DNA from: Bacillus sp. ISL-41
Lineage (GTDB): Bacteria; Bacillota; Bacilli; Bacillales; Cytobacillaceae
Assembly (NCBI RefSeq): GCF_018613235.1
Contig: NZ_JAGGQP010000001.1
Span: 28,253-92,252, forward strand
DNA length: 64,000 nucleotides
Reading direction: 5' to 3'
Shown here: positions 52,082 through 61,404 of the stretch, piece after piece
Position numbering within the stretch: position 1 is the stretch's first letter
Layout of the letters: every line of letters begins with the position of its first letter
The notes under the pieces: generated by a model
What the model saw: only the letters and a program-made list of their open reading frames with translations
The model's database searches: none
What the model was told of the DNA's origin: nothing
Made by a program: the position numbers and the translations under genes

Positions 52082-52657
52082 ATGGGAGATAAAAATTATT
52101 CTATGAAAGAAGCAATGATGTTTAGCCAAAGAATTGCCCAGCTGAGCAAGGCCTTATGGAAGTCTGTCGAGAAGGACTGGCAGCAATGGATCAAGCCATT
52201 CGACCTGAATATCAATGAGCATCATATTTTATGGATTGCTTATCATTTGAATGGGGCTTCAATTTCTGATGTGGCAAAGTTTGGAGTCATGCATGTTTCC
52301 ACTGCTTTTAACTTCTCAAAAAAACTTGAGGAACGCGGTTATTTAAAGTTTTCCAAGAAGGAAAGCGATAAGAGAAATACGTATATCCAGCTTACGGAAG
52401 AAGGCGAAGGCGTATTGCTCGCTTTGATGGAAAGCTATGAACCTGACAGTAATGCTGTTTTTTCAGGGGCAATGCCATTGAAGGAACTATATGGAAAATT
52501 CCCGGATATCATTGAAATTATGGCTATTGTCCGCAATATTTATGGTGATGACTTTATGGAAATATTCGAGAAATCTTTTTCTAATATTGACAAGAAGTTT
52601 TCTGATGAGGACGGTACACTCAAGAAGATAGATCCAGCTGAGAAGGAGTATGCTTGA
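52082..52657 (+). CDS. scoC: ScoC (Hpr), MarR-family regulator
   Basis: A 191-residue transition-state regulator, nearly identical in its DNA-binding part to B. subtilis Hpr ([39 protein letters not shown]). It represses protease and sporulation-onset genes in that species. ATG at 52082 lies eight bases after AGGTGA; ATG 52076 and GTG 52070 are in frame. Confidence 0.95.
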   Translation: MGDKNYSMKEAMMFSQRIAQLSKALWKSVEKDWQQWIKPFDLNINEHHILWIAYHLNGASISDVAKFGVMHVSTAFNFSKKLEERGYLKFSKKESDKRNTYIQLTEEGEGVLLALMESYEPDSNAVFSGAMPLKELYGKFPDIIEIMAIVRNIYGDDFMEIFEKSFSNIDKKFSDEDGTLKKIDPAEKEYA

Positions 52658-52682
52658 TAATTTTGTATGATGGCAACTTTAT

Positions 52683-52741
52683 AGAGGAAGGATAACCCCT
52701 TAGAGACACAAGCCTTGTCCACTTCCTCTTGCTGGTTTTTT
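52683..52741 (+). terminator. Possible terminator of scoC
   Basis: AGAGGAAG / CTTCCTCT with a ~31-nt structured loop and a later T7 run. A second hairpin, AGCGGA / TCCGCT followed by TTTTTG, lies at 52770-52806 and may be the real stop. The rest of the gap to 52983 shows nothing I can name. Confidence 0.55.
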
Positions 52742-52982
52742 TGCTGGATTCAAACTGGAATCATCTTTTAAAGCGGATGAATGAATGTTAAACCCTCCGC
52801 TTTTTGTTCTTTTATGGTTTGCTCATTTTCTCACATTTAAATCATTCCCCTACAATCAGGCAAGTCCATGTGCAATCATAACCCTCCTGCCCAGAATAAT
52901 TGCCTGGATAAAAAACTATCTTTTTCATTAAATATTTGTTATTGTATTTAAGATAAAAAGATTGCTAAGGAGGGATTCTTCG

Positions 52983-53171
52983 ATGATCTCCATTTTATTG
53001 GTGTTTGTCCTTTTTGCTGCTTTCATTCTTTTCTATATAAACAAGCTTACAGACTCCCTCTGCATCCAGAAGGAAATACCAGAAGACAAACATGCAAATA
53101 TTTTCAGGACGATCAATATCTTAGTTACAATTTTGTTAATTTCATCATTTGTTGAAATTCTGTATACGTGA
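52983..53171 (+). CDS. Small hypothetical membrane protein, 62 aa
   Basis: Two hydrophobic segments (ISILLVFVLFAAFILFYI and TINILVTILLISSFVEIL) with a short charged loop holding one cysteine. No family recognised. ATG at 52983 follows AAGGAGGG by about eight bases. Monocistronic with its own terminator. Confidence 0.68.
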   Translation: MISILLVFVLFAAFILFYINKLTDSLCIQKEIPEDKHANIFRTINILVTILLISSFVEILYT

Positions 53172-53246
53172 CTAAATAGGAAAGTGCAAGCTCTGCGGTC
53201 AGCCACACAAGCGCTGCCATCATTTAAGTTTCGTACTACATACATT

Positions 53247-53278
53247 AAGCGGTGAGGTCTCCCTCACCGCTTTTTATT
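53247..53278 (+). terminator. Terminator of the 52983 gene
   Basis: AAGCGGTGAGG-(tctc)-CCTCACCGCTT followed by TTTATTT. Confidence 0.85.
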
Positions 53279-53338
53279 TAAGTCTTTTTGATTAGCCTTC
53301 ATTATAAGGCATGCAGAAAGCATTGCCCTCATCAGTGC

Positions 53339-53431
53339 TTACAGCCAAGATGCACCGATGATGATTAACAGAATGAACAAGACAACGAGCAAAGCAAAGC
53401 CGCCGCCATATCCATGTCCTCCTCCAGACAT
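53339..53431 (-). CDS. YjcZ-family tiny membrane protein, copy 1
   Basis: A 30-residue protein starting MSGGGHGYGGGFALLV with a single membrane helix ending in IGASWL. This is the YjcZ/sporulation tiny-TM family, whose small members occur in spores or spore coat layers of Bacillaceae. AAAGGAGG lies upstream. First of three tandem paralogues. Confidence 0.88.
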   Translation of the reverse strand: MSGGGHGYGGGFALLVVLFILLIIIGASWL

Positions 53432-53523
53432 TGAGGTTCCTCCTTTCTGCTATGAGAACTTGCTTTAATATTGAAATTCAGAAGTACGGGGGCCAAATGT
53501 CCCCCATACTCTTTATTCAGAGA

Positions 53524-53607
53524 TTAAAGCCAAGCTGCACCCACGATGATTAACAGAATGAATAACACGACAATTAACGCAAAGCCGCCGCCGTATCCTG
53601 CACCCAT
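53524..53607 (-). CDS. YjcZ-family tiny membrane protein, copy 2
   Basis: A 27-residue protein, MGAGYGGGFALIVVLF... ending IVGAAWL. Nearly the same helix as copy 1 (FAL[LI]VVLFILLI). Ribosome binding site AAGGAGGTG upstream. A GGGGG/CCCCC hairpin follows it without a T-run. Confidence 0.88.
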   Translation of the reverse strand: MGAGYGGGFALIVVLFILLIIVGAAWL

Positions 53608-53700
53608 ATTAACACCTCCTTCCAAAGTGGTTATGATATCTTATTCAAGTAATGTCATATCCGCATAGGCAACTATCCTGCATTACTTGCATTTTGTTGA

Positions 53701-53781
53701 TTACAGGTAAGCTGCACCTACAACGATCAGCAAGATGAACAGGACAACAATTAACGCAAATCCTGAATTATAGTGGCCCAT
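53701..53781 (-). CDS. YjcZ-family tiny membrane protein, copy 3
   Basis: A 26-residue protein, MGHYNSGFALIVVLF... ending VVGAAYL. It lacks the glycine-rich head of the other two (NSG in place of YGGG), so it is the most diverged N-terminally. AAAAAGGAGG upstream. Promoter-proximal member of the trio. Confidence 0.86.
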   Translation of the reverse strand: MGHYNSGFALIVVLFILLIVVGAAYL

Positions 53782-53974
53782 TATCAACTACCTCCTTTTT
53801 TTCTCTTCTCTACATCCTATGCATCATCGAATAAACGGTATAGATATCCGCCCATCTCAATAAATAACCAATAATATCCATTACTTATTTTTTGTAGAAA
53901 ATTGAAATTATGTTATAGTAGAGATTGTGGATTAAAAACGGCCACTAGAATTTTCTGTTTAGGAGATGTTCACC

Positions 53975-54859
53975 ATGAAAAAAATGATAATTTCCCTCAC
54001 GGTTGCAGCCGGAGTAATGGGATTAGGGGCATGCAGCAACGATAATGCTGAATCTTCAGAAGTCATCGTTGAGTCGAAGGCAGGCAACATTACTAAAGAA
54101 GAGCTTTATCAATCCATGAAGGAAAAGTATGGAGAGCAGGCACTTCAAGAATTGCTTTACCAAAAAGTTCTTGCGGAAAATTATGAAGTGACTGATAAAG
54201 AGGTTGAGGAAAAAGTGGCCGAGCTTAAGGAAGAGCTTGGAGAAAACTTCGAGCTAGTTCTTCAGCAAAACCAGCTAAAAGATGAAGAAGAATTAAAAGA
54301 AGTCCTTAAAGACCAGCTTCTAATGGAAAAAGCTGCGCTTAAAGATGTTAAGGTCAGCGAAGATGAAGTCAAGAAGCGTTATGAAGAGTACAAGCCTGAA
54401 ATCAAGGCAAGCCATATTCTTGTGGAAGATGAGAAGACTGCACAGGAAGTGAAGAAAAAGCTTGAGGAAGGCGCAAAGTTTGAAGATTTAGCGAAGGAAT
54501 ACTCACAGGATCCTGGTTCAGCTGCACAAGGCGGAGATCTTGGATTCTTCGGTCCTGGTAAAATGGTACCTGAATTTGAAGAGGCTGCTTATGCCCTTGA
54601 AGTAAATAAAATCAGTGAACCAGTTAAATCACAGCACGGTTTCCACATCATCAAGGTAACTGAGAAGAAGGAAAAAGAATCGTATGAAGAAATGAAGGAC
54701 GAGCTTGAGTATGAGTTGAAGCTTGCTCAGCTTGACCAAAACAAGATTCAAGAGGTCCTGAAGCGTGAGTTGGATGCTGCTGACGTTAAAATCAAGGATA
54801 AAGACCTTAAAGGTGCTGCTGAATTCCCAGAAGCAGAAGCACAAACACAACCACAATAA
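53975..54859 (+). CDS. prsA: PrsA, foldase lipoprotein
   Basis: A 294-residue lipoprotein (signal peptide and lipobox LGAC, Cys ~18) with a central PpiC parvulin domain (IKASHILVEDEKTAQEVKKKL ... GGDLGFFGPGKMVPEFEEAAY) flanked by charged helical arms. It assists folding of exported proteins outside the membrane. ATG at 53975 after AGGAGATG. Neighbour of yhaL as in B. subtilis. Confidence 0.95.
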   Translation: MKKMIISLTVAAGVMGLGACSNDNAESSEVIVESKAGNITKEELYQSMKEKYGEQALQELLYQKVLAENYEVTDKEVEEKVAELKEELGENFELVLQQNQLKDEEELKEVLKDQLLMEKAALKDVKVSEDEVKKRYEEYKPEIKASHILVEDEKTAQEVKKKLEEGAKFEDLAKEYSQDPGSAAQGGDLGFFGPGKMVPEFEEAAYALEVNKISEPVKSQHGFHIIKVTEKKEKESYEEMKDELEYELKLAQLDQNKIQEVLKRELDAADVKIKDKDLKGAAEFPEAEAQTQPQ

Positions 54860-54861
54860 GC

Positions 54862-54902
54862 AAAAAAACACTGGCTCCATTATTGGAGACCAGTGTTTTT
54901 TT
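54862..54902. terminator. Bidirectional terminator prsA/yhaL
   Basis: AACACTGG-(inner stem CTCCA/TGGAG)-CCAGTGTT with A- and T-runs on the two sides. Confidence 0.85.
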
Positions 54903-55083
54903 ATGCTTCTGCTGAATTTTCACGTTGTTCTTTTTCTCGCTCAAGCCGTTTCATGTAAAGCTCGCCCTCTCGTTCAATGCTTTCCATTTCTTCTTTTCGT
55001 TCTTCTTTCCCTGTTTTCACTGCCATGAAAGCACTGAATACGATTCCTGCTGCGACTGCTATTACCCAGATTGGAATTGACAT
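54901..55083 (-). CDS. yhaL: YhaL, sporulation-associated small membrane protein
   Basis: A 60-residue protein with one membrane segment (IPIWVIAVAAGIVFSAFMAV) and a highly charged C-terminal helix. Matches YhaL by position and pattern. ATG at 55083 after GGAGGG. Confidence 0.85.
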   Translation of the reverse strand: MSIPIWVIAVAAGIVFSAFMAVKTGKEERKEEMESIEREGELYMKRLEREKEQRENSAEA

Positions 55084-55260
55084 TTCTTCATACCCTCCAT
55101 TTAAAAGGTTGTCCAAATTGAACTCTTATTGTATTCATATGAGTTTTTTTAAAAAATATGCCATTTTATAGTTGAACTAGAAAGTTTACTTTTTCATTTC
55201 GCTTCAGGTGCATCATTCAATTTGTAATTCTTTAGTTCAACTTATAGAAGTCAAAAAACA

Positions 55261-55297
55261 AAAAGGCCCCTCCATATAAAACGGAGAAGGGCCTTTT
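55261..55297 (-). terminator. Terminator of yhaM
   Basis: AAAAGGCCC-(CTCC...GGAG)-GGGCCTTTT; five bases past the yhaM stop codon. Confidence 0.85.
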
Positions 55298-55301
55298 GCT
55301 T

Positions 55302-56246
55302 TTACTTATGGAATACGGGCTTGTAAAATGAGCGGTTATCAAGCGCGAATACTCTTTCGGAGAACTCGCCTGGTTTAACCCTTGAAAGCGCACGGTCCAG
55401 CATATTCATTTTCGCATCGAGATTATCGATGTAATGCAGAATTTCTGCCTCTTTGATCATTGGAGGTTTCGGACTGCCCCATTCAGCTTTGCCGTGATGT
55501 GACAATACCATATGCTGAAGTATGACTATTTCCTCACCACTAATGCCCAGCTCATCGGCTGCCTTGCCAATCTCATTAACCATGATCGATATGTGTCCCA
55601 GCAAATTCCCTTCCACTGTATAAGTCGTAGAAATCGGACCGGACAGCTCAATGACTTTCCCCAAATCATGAAGGATGACTCCGGCATACAATAGATCCTT
55701 ATCAAGGCTTGGATACAGCGTTGCGATGGACTTCGCCAGGTCAAGCATTGAGGTAACATGATATGCAAGTCCTGAGACAAATTCGTGATGGTTCTTTGTC
55801 GCTGCAGGATATTCCATAAAAGCATTCATATGTTTTTTCAAAAGATGTCTAGTGACCCTCTGGATATTTGGGTTTTTCATTTCGAATATATATTGGGTGA
55901 GCTTGCTGCTCATTTCATCCTGGCTGACAGGGGCTGTCTCAAGAAAATCAGATAGTTTGACAGAGTCAGCTGGTGAAGCAGGCCTGATCTGCCTGATCTT
56001 CAACTGGTTTCGCCCTCGGTAATTCTGGATATCTCCCTGAACTTTTACAATGCTTTCAGCACTATAAGTGCTTTCATCTTCATCGGAAACATCCCATAGC
56101 TTTGCTTCGATCTCCCCGCTCTGATCCTGGAGGATGAGCGTCAAAAATGGCTTTCCGTTGCTGGCAATCCCTTTTGACGAATGCTTAATCAATAAAAACA
56201 ATTCTACCTGTTCCCCTGTTTCGTGATTTAAAATTCCTTTATTCAT
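55302..56246 (-). CDS. yhaM: YhaM, 3'-to-5' exoribonuclease
   Basis: A 314-residue protein. An N-terminal OB-fold nucleic-acid-binding domain ([20 protein letters not shown]) is followed by an HD domain with [26 protein letters not shown] and [10 protein letters not shown] (metal ligands). Degrades RNA and ssDNA from the 3' end. The next gene upstream is yhaN (77-base gap). Confidence 0.95.
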   Translation of the reverse strand: MNKGILNHETGEQVELFLLIKHSSKGIASNGKPFLTLILQDQSGEIEAKLWDVSDEDESTYSAESIVKVQGDIQNYRGRNQLKIRQIRPASPADSVKLSDFLETAPVSQDEMSSKLTQYIFEMKNPNIQRVTRHLLKKHMNAFMEYPAATKNHHEFVSGLAYHVTSMLDLAKSIATLYPSLDKDLLYAGVILHDLGKVIELSGPISTTYTVEGNLLGHISIMVNEIGKAADELGISGEEIVILQHMVLSHHGKAEWGSPKPPMIKEAEILHYIDNLDAKMNMLDRALSRVKPGEFSERVFALDNRSFYKPVFHK

Positions 56247-56322
56247 AGTTAACAGCCCTCTCCTCTCTGCAACAGTATAACATACAGAGTCTATTGTCTC
56301 TGATTCTCAAACCATGGCACTT

Positions 56323-59322
56323 TTAAACTATATTTGTACTTTTTTCTTGCAGATTGACGATTTCCTTTTCCGAAAAATAGTCCAGCAAATGGCGATGACA
56401 TGTAAAGATGAGAATCTGGTTGTTATTGCTCATTTCCCTGAGCAGCTTAATCGTCCGGGCAGTCCGGTTATGATCAAAATTGACAAAGCTGTCATCAATG
56501 ATAATCGGAAATGGATAACGGTCATAATGATCGGCAGCAAGTGCAAGCCTGATGGATACATAGACTTGTTCTGCAGTTGCCTGGCTCAGTTCATTCGCTT
56601 CAAAAAACACATGGTCATTTCTTTCAATCATGAAGCCGCTGCCGGAAACCTGAGGAATGATCTTCACATAGCTTCCATCAGTCAATAACGACAGGAAGCT
56701 CTCCGCTCTGGCCAGCATTCTCGGCATCCGCTCATCCTTATAGCGGTCAATTGTCTTCGAAAGCAAATCCCTGGCGACCGCATACTTTGCCCATTCCTTT
56801 GCATCTTCAGTGAACTCATGCTGAAGCTGCTTATATTTATGGAGCAATTCACTGTATATGCCGCCTTCTTCAAGCACCTTCATTTTATGCTTAACATCGG
56901 CTATAAGGTCAGAGTTTGCGGATAACTCCTGCTTTCTTTCTCCCAGCTCCGAATCTTTGTCTTCGATCTGTTCCTCAAGCGGGATTCCTGTTAGAATCTT
57001 TTCACGGTCCCCATCGCTGATCCCCGATGCAAATAGCTGATGATCGATATCCTCCAGTCTTGCTTTCCAGCCTTTTACCAATGAGGCATTTTCCGCTTTC
57101 TGCCTGAATCCTTCCTCATCTTCAGTCCCGGCCTGTGCAAGCAATCCTTTCTTTTCTTGACTGAATACAAACTGTTCCTTCTGTAGTGTTGAAAGCTCTT
57201 CTTCCATTTCCTCCAGTTTCGCGTTCAGTTCCCGATACCTCGACTTTTGGTCGATTGCTTCGCGCAATGTCCGCTTCAGCAGTCCGGCCGCCTCGACCGG
57301 AGCAAGATTGCTATTTTGAAGGAATCGTTGTGCAAGCAGTTTCAGGCTGCCTTCCATTTCGGTCAAAGATTCAGCCACATTCTCTAAACTTTCTTTTATT
57401 CTCTTTCTTTCACGGAAATACTGCTTTTGTTTTTCTATTAGATGATAGGCATCCATTACTTTAATAGGTGCGGATGTATCCGTCAATCCAAATTGTTTCA
57501 GTAATTCCGCTCTTCTCTGCCTTATTTGGGCTTCATCTGCTTCCCATACTTCAAATTGCTGAACTACTTTTTCAAAACGATCATGCTGCTGTTCGATTTT
57601 GATGTGCAGCTCTCGATGGCGCTGTCTCGCCTCCTCGTCTTTGGCCAATAAGCTCTTGGTCATAGATGCATTGCCTTCTGGCTGACTGATCAGGTTTTCT
57701 TTTAGAGCTTTTTCCCGCTCCAGTAACCTGGATAGGACGTTGTCCTCCATTGGCTTTTTGTCAGCGGACTTAAATCGCGCAGCCAGCAAAAGCAACAAGC
57801 CTGCAATCCCGATTCCAGCTAAAAACCAGGCGCCATTTGTCATTCCCCAAAGAAAAACAATCAGAAGAATGCTTCCGAGAAGGAGCAATTGATTAAAGTC
57901 TTTCTTCTGCTGCTGCCTTTGTCTATCCTTTTCAGTCTCTTCCTTGATTTTGGCCGCTTCAATCTGGTCCATGACGTAGTTCAATTCAGAATGGATCCGA
58001 TCCTTATTCCCTAGCAGGTCAAGGTCTTTCACCAATTTTGTTCGTTCAGCTTCACCAAGGAGTTCTTTTTTTGCGGCTTCTGCCCTTGCTTCAAGTTCTG
58101 CCAATGTCTTTTTTTCTTGTTCAAAAGCGGACTCCAGCTCAAGCTTTTTATTCCTCAACCTTTGCTCTGTCTGATCAATGTTTTCGGCCTGATCCTTTAT
58201 GAAGATACTTGTATTGATTTGATGGATATTTTCCTCATTGAAATCTGTATGAAGCTTGTCATTTAGCTGATCTATTTCTTCTGTCATTTCCTCCAGTTTG
58301 GATTCAAGCAGTCTTTTTTCCTGCTTCAGTTGATCATATAAAGGCAGATTTTCGATTCTTGCTTCGATTTCTGTTTCCATACCAAGTAAATCGGAGTTTG
58401 GCCTTTGCCTTTCCAGATCTTTCAGTAATTGATCTCTCTTCTCTTTCAACCTTAACATTCTAGCCTGGTTTGATTTAAGCTGCTCGTCCAACTTCTCAAG
58501 CCGGTTGAGGCCATCTTCTGGAAAAAAAGACGGATCATGCACTTTAATTTTCCCATCCAATGCTGCAGCTTCTATGACAAGCTTTTCATTGCGCTTATAT
58601 TCACGAAGCTTAATTCCCGTTTGCTCCAGCATGAAAATCTCGTTCTTAAGCTTGGCAATTTTATCCGTCAATTCATCCTTCGTGCTCACCAGCTCTGAAT
58701 ACTTTTCATTCTGCTGCTCAGCGTTCTTCAATGAAGTTTGGATGTCCTTCAAGTCTTTCAATTTCTCATTCAGCAATGGCTTTTTCCCGCTGGGCTTGAA
58801 ACGCAGTTCCATTTCCTTTTGAAGTAAACCCTCGGTGTTGAAGAGTTTGTCTGTACCAAGTGTCCCTGCAGAAAATAAATATCTGCCAAGATCTTCGCCC
58901 TTCATTGCATGGATATTCTGTAGTCCATGGACGTTGAATGAAAAAACGGCCTGGAATATACTCTTATCCATTCGTTTCAAAAGGTCCTTGAGTAATTCTT
59001 CGCCGCCAATCGTCCCGTCTTCAAGAGACACCGTCACATCACCAGTTGCCTTGCCTTTCACTCTCTCAATGACGGCCACTCCCCGATCAGGAAAAAAGGC
59101 TTTGATCTTGCCGCCATACTTTGGGTTGTTTTTTGGCTCATAGCGGTTTTCGGCACTTTGCTTGCCCGGAAAGCCGAACAGGATGCTGTGGATGAAGGAC
59201 ATGATGGTTGACTTTCCAGCTTCATTCTCACCGTAGAAAATCTGCATTTGACCTAATGATTTAATCACATAATTCTCGAACTTGCCATAACCGTATATAT
59301 GCATTTCAATGATCCTCATCAT
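56323..59322 (-). CDS. yhaN: YhaN, SbcC-like AAA ATPase with internal membrane hairpin
   Basis: A 999-residue protein. The N-terminal half-ATPase (IYGENEAGKSTIMSF Walker A near residue 40) and a C-terminal half-ATPase (FPIIIDDSFVNFD Walker B) are joined by long coiled coils, as in SbcC/Rad50. Two adjacent hydrophobic segments interrupt the middle (~478-520: FNQLLLLGSILLIVFLWGM then FLAGIGIAGLLLLLAA), suggesting a membrane anchor. There is no CxxC zinc hook that I can see. ATG at 59322 after AAAGGAGG, 14 bases after the yhaO stop. Likely an end-processing complex with YhaO. Confidence 0.9.
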   Translation of the reverse strand: MMRIIEMHIYGYGKFENYVIKSLGQMQIFYGENEAGKSTIMSFIHSILFGFPGKQSAENRYEPKNNPKYGGKIKAFFPDRGVAVIERVKGKATGDVTVSLEDGTIGGEELLKDLLKRMDKSIFQAVFSFNVHGLQNIHAMKGEDLGRYLFSAGTLGTDKLFNTEGLLQKEMELRFKPSGKKPLLNEKLKDLKDIQTSLKNAEQQNEKYSELVSTKDELTDKIAKLKNEIFMLEQTGIKLREYKRNEKLVIEAAALDGKIKVHDPSFFPEDGLNRLEKLDEQLKSNQARMLRLKEKRDQLLKDLERQRPNSDLLGMETEIEARIENLPLYDQLKQEKRLLESKLEEMTEEIDQLNDKLHTDFNEENIHQINTSIFIKDQAENIDQTEQRLRNKKLELESAFEQEKKTLAELEARAEAAKKELLGEAERTKLVKDLDLLGNKDRIHSELNYVMDQIEAAKIKEETEKDRQRQQQKKDFNQLLLLGSILLIVFLWGMTNGAWFLAGIGIAGLLLLLAARFKSADKKPMEDNVLSRLLEREKALKENLISQPEGNASMTKSLLAKDEEARQRHRELHIKIEQQHDRFEKVVQQFEVWEADEAQIRQRRAELLKQFGLTDTSAPIKVMDAYHLIEKQKQYFRERKRIKESLENVAESLTEMEGSLKLLAQRFLQNSNLAPVEAAGLLKRTLREAIDQKSRYRELNAKLEEMEEELSTLQKEQFVFSQEKKGLLAQAGTEDEEGFRQKAENASLVKGWKARLEDIDHQLFASGISDGDREKILTGIPLEEQIEDKDSELGERKQELSANSDLIADVKHKMKVLEEGGIYSELLHKYKQLQHEFTEDAKEWAKYAVARDLLSKTIDRYKDERMPRMLARAESFLSLLTDGSYVKIIPQVSGSGFMIERNDHVFFEANELSQATAEQVYVSIRLALAADHYDRYPFPIIIDDSFVNFDHNRTARTIKLLREMSNNNQILIFTCHRHLLDYFSEKEIVNLQEKSTNIV

Positions 59323-59336
59323 TCGGCCTCCTTTCT

Positions 59337-60560
59337 TCAATTTTTCAACAGCATTTGGAGAAGGACCCTCTCAGCATCCTCAACCAGCTCTTCTTTTTCT
59401 CGTTCCGACAGCATACCCAAATGCCTTCTTGCCTGGCTGTGCTGGAATAGTGGAGACAGTGAATTCCCCAAATCATCATATTGCTCAATCGTGCTGAATA
59501 ACTCCTCGTAGAAATCACTTTGCTTAATCAAACCGGCGCGGTCGACAGCAATATCTTCGGTAAACTTTAGCCTGTGCACCCAGACAAAAGAACCCTCTTC
59601 CTTTTCAGATTCCTGCAGAAGTTCAAGAAGTTCGCCATTTTCAATTTTTCCCATCACATCTGACAGGCCGGAATTCAGGCCTTCAATCTTGATGCTCAGC
59701 AGTACCCCTTTTCCTTCTCTTCTTTTACCATCGATGGCATCCAGGCATTTTTCATACAGTGCATTGAAACTTAACAAATTTCGCCCATCAATGACGGCCT
59801 CATCCCAAATCACATCAGCAGTGTCAAAAAAGGAAACTTTTGACCCTGCTTCTGACAAACTAACGATATACGCCCCTTTTTCTCCCAGTTCCTTTCTGTT
59901 CCGTCCCTGTGGATTTCCAGGATAGACAACATAAGGCTGCTGCGATAAAAACGCTTTTTTATGAATATGGCCCAGTGCCCAATAATCATAATCTTTTTCG
60001 ATAAGTTCAGATAACCTGAATGGCGCATATTTGCCATGATCACTCACACCCTCAAAATGGCCATGAAGCAAACCCACATGAAAATCCGCACCATCGACCT
60101 TCTGATATTTCTCAATCCACCGCTCCATCACATGCCGCTCCGGATAGCTAAAGCCGTAAAGATGGACAAGAGTGCCATCATCCTTTCTATAATCAACCTT
60201 TTCTACCTGTTCTGAGAAAAAGTGAACATTCTCCGGAAAATCTAAAGTCAGAGATTTTGCGCCAAGATGATCATGGTTCCCATGGATTGCATATACCATT
60301 ATCCCTTTATCAGCCAGCTTCTCCATCTCATTGCGGAGAACAGCCTGGGCACGTATGCTTCGGTCCTCCCCATCGAATAGATCTCCCGCGATGATGACAA
60401 AATCCACTTCATGTTTAATCGCAGCATCTGTGATATTTTTCAAGGCCGTAAATGTGCTCTCCTGGAGCCGGTGAAAAATGGATTTTGGCAGATGCCGCAG
60501 GCCAACCATCGGACTATCAAGATGAAGGTCGGCAGTATGTAAAAACTTCACCTGTTTCAT
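59337..60560 (-). CDS. yhaO: YhaO, Mre11/SbcD-like nuclease
   Basis: A 407-residue calcineurin-type phosphoesterase nuclease with all five motif blocks visible: HTADLHLD, GDLFDG, YAIHGNHDH, GLLHGHFEG and ALGHIHKK. Partner of the SbcC-like YhaN. ATG at 60560 after GGAAAGGA. First gene of yhaONM. Confidence 0.93.
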   Translation of the reverse strand: MKQVKFLHTADLHLDSPMVGLRHLPKSIFHRLQESTFTALKNITDAAIKHEVDFVIIAGDLFDGEDRSIRAQAVLRNEMEKLADKGIMVYAIHGNHDHLGAKSLTLDFPENVHFFSEQVEKVDYRKDDGTLVHLYGFSYPERHVMERWIEKYQKVDGADFHVGLLHGHFEGVSDHGKYAPFRLSELIEKDYDYWALGHIHKKAFLSQQPYVVYPGNPQGRNRKELGEKGAYIVSLSEAGSKVSFFDTADVIWDEAVIDGRNLLSFNALYEKCLDAIDGKRREGKGVLLSIKIEGLNSGLSDVMGKIENGELLELLQESEKEEGSFVWVHRLKFTEDIAVDRAGLIKQSDFYEELFSTIEQYDDLGNSLSPLFQHSQARRHLGMLSEREKEELVEDAERVLLQMLLKN

Positions 60561-60642
60561 TGGATAATTCCTTTCCCGTTTCCTGTTTTCCTTTATTTTA
60601 TCACTCCAAAAATACGAATGCACGTTCTACCAACTAGATTAC

Positions 60643-60675
60643 AAAAAAACTGCAGTCCCAATTTGAACTGCAGTT
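60643..60675 (-). terminator. Terminator of the S51 peptidase gene
   Basis: AACTGCAG / CTGCAGTT with a 12-nt loop and a T7 run on the minus strand. Confidence 0.85.
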
Positions 60676-60680
60676 GCACT

Positions 60681-61379
60681 TTATCCCAGGTATATGGTCT
60701 TCACTTCCTCTTCTTGCGCCTTTCCATCTGTCTCCCAAACACGATAAACCTTCGCTTCCGGTCTAGAGCTTACCGCTTTAATTAGTTCTTCATCGATAAA
60801 ATGCAGAGCCGCTCCATCATCTGCCGCATATCCGCCTGTTATCCTGCCCGAACCAACAAATCTCTGATAAGCAGGCCGACGCTCTATTTCACCATCATAA
60901 TGCGGGCAGTTACTCCCTTTTAAAAACCCGAGGGTCTTCAGCGGTTCAAGTCCGCTGCCAAAAGAATCTGTCACACCTTCCCCGAACCAACAGATCGATC
61001 CCGCGCTTACTCCAGCCATGATTCTGCCCTGCTTCCAGGCTTTACGCAGGATTACATCAAGTCCCCATTCCTTCCACAGAGCCAGCAGGTTCTTCGTATT
61101 GCCTCCGCCAACATAAATGATCTGCTTATCCATGACATAGTCTTCTAAGTCCCTTGTCGGAGGGCGAAACAATGAAAGATGTGATGGTATGCATTCATGG
61201 CCTTCAAAAGCTTTATAGAATCTTGATATATAATTCTCAGCATCCCCGGAGGCAGTTGGCACAAAACAAACTTTCGGAGTTTGAATTTCCGATTGCCCCA
61301 GGATGTATAAATCCAACTGCGGGTTTTCAGGCTCCATCGAAAAACCCCCGCCTCCCATTGCAATGATTTGTCGCAACAT
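60681..61379 (-). CDS. S51 peptidase (peptidase E-like)
   Basis: A 232-residue peptidase of the class I glutamine amidotransferase-like fold. AGVSAGSICWF carries the nucleophilic serine near residue 127, with NTKNLLALW and NCPHYDGEIERRPAY further on. Peptidase E cleaves Asp-X dipeptides; other members hydrolyse cyanophycin. The precise substrate is not evident. ATG at 61379 after AAGGAGAG. It lies between yhaO and yhaP and is not in my recalled subtilis order here. Confidence 0.85.
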   Translation of the reverse strand: MLRQIIAMGGGGFSMEPENPQLDLYILGQSEIQTPKVCFVPTASGDAENYISRFYKAFEGHECIPSHLSLFRPPTRDLEDYVMDKQIIYVGGGNTKNLLALWKEWGLDVILRKAWKQGRIMAGVSAGSICWFGEGVTDSFGSGLEPLKTLGFLKGSNCPHYDGEIERRPAYQRFVGSGRITGGYAADDGAALHFIDEELIKAVSSRPEAKVYRVWETDGKAQEEEVKTIYLG

Positions 61380-61404
61380 GAACACTCTCCTTCATTACAT
61401 TTAG

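Noticed and set aside
53485..53512. Terminator after YjcZ copy 2 (GGGGG/CCCCC hairpin)
   Set aside because: The stem is followed by GTACTTC on the minus strand, with no T-run, so I do not list it as a terminator.
56323..60560. Naming the pair sbcC/sbcD
   Set aside because: Motifs would allow it, but the gene order yhaO-yhaN-yhaM, the internal membrane hairpin and the position far from addB point to YhaN/YhaO. In B. subtilis sbcCD follow addAB, outside this window.
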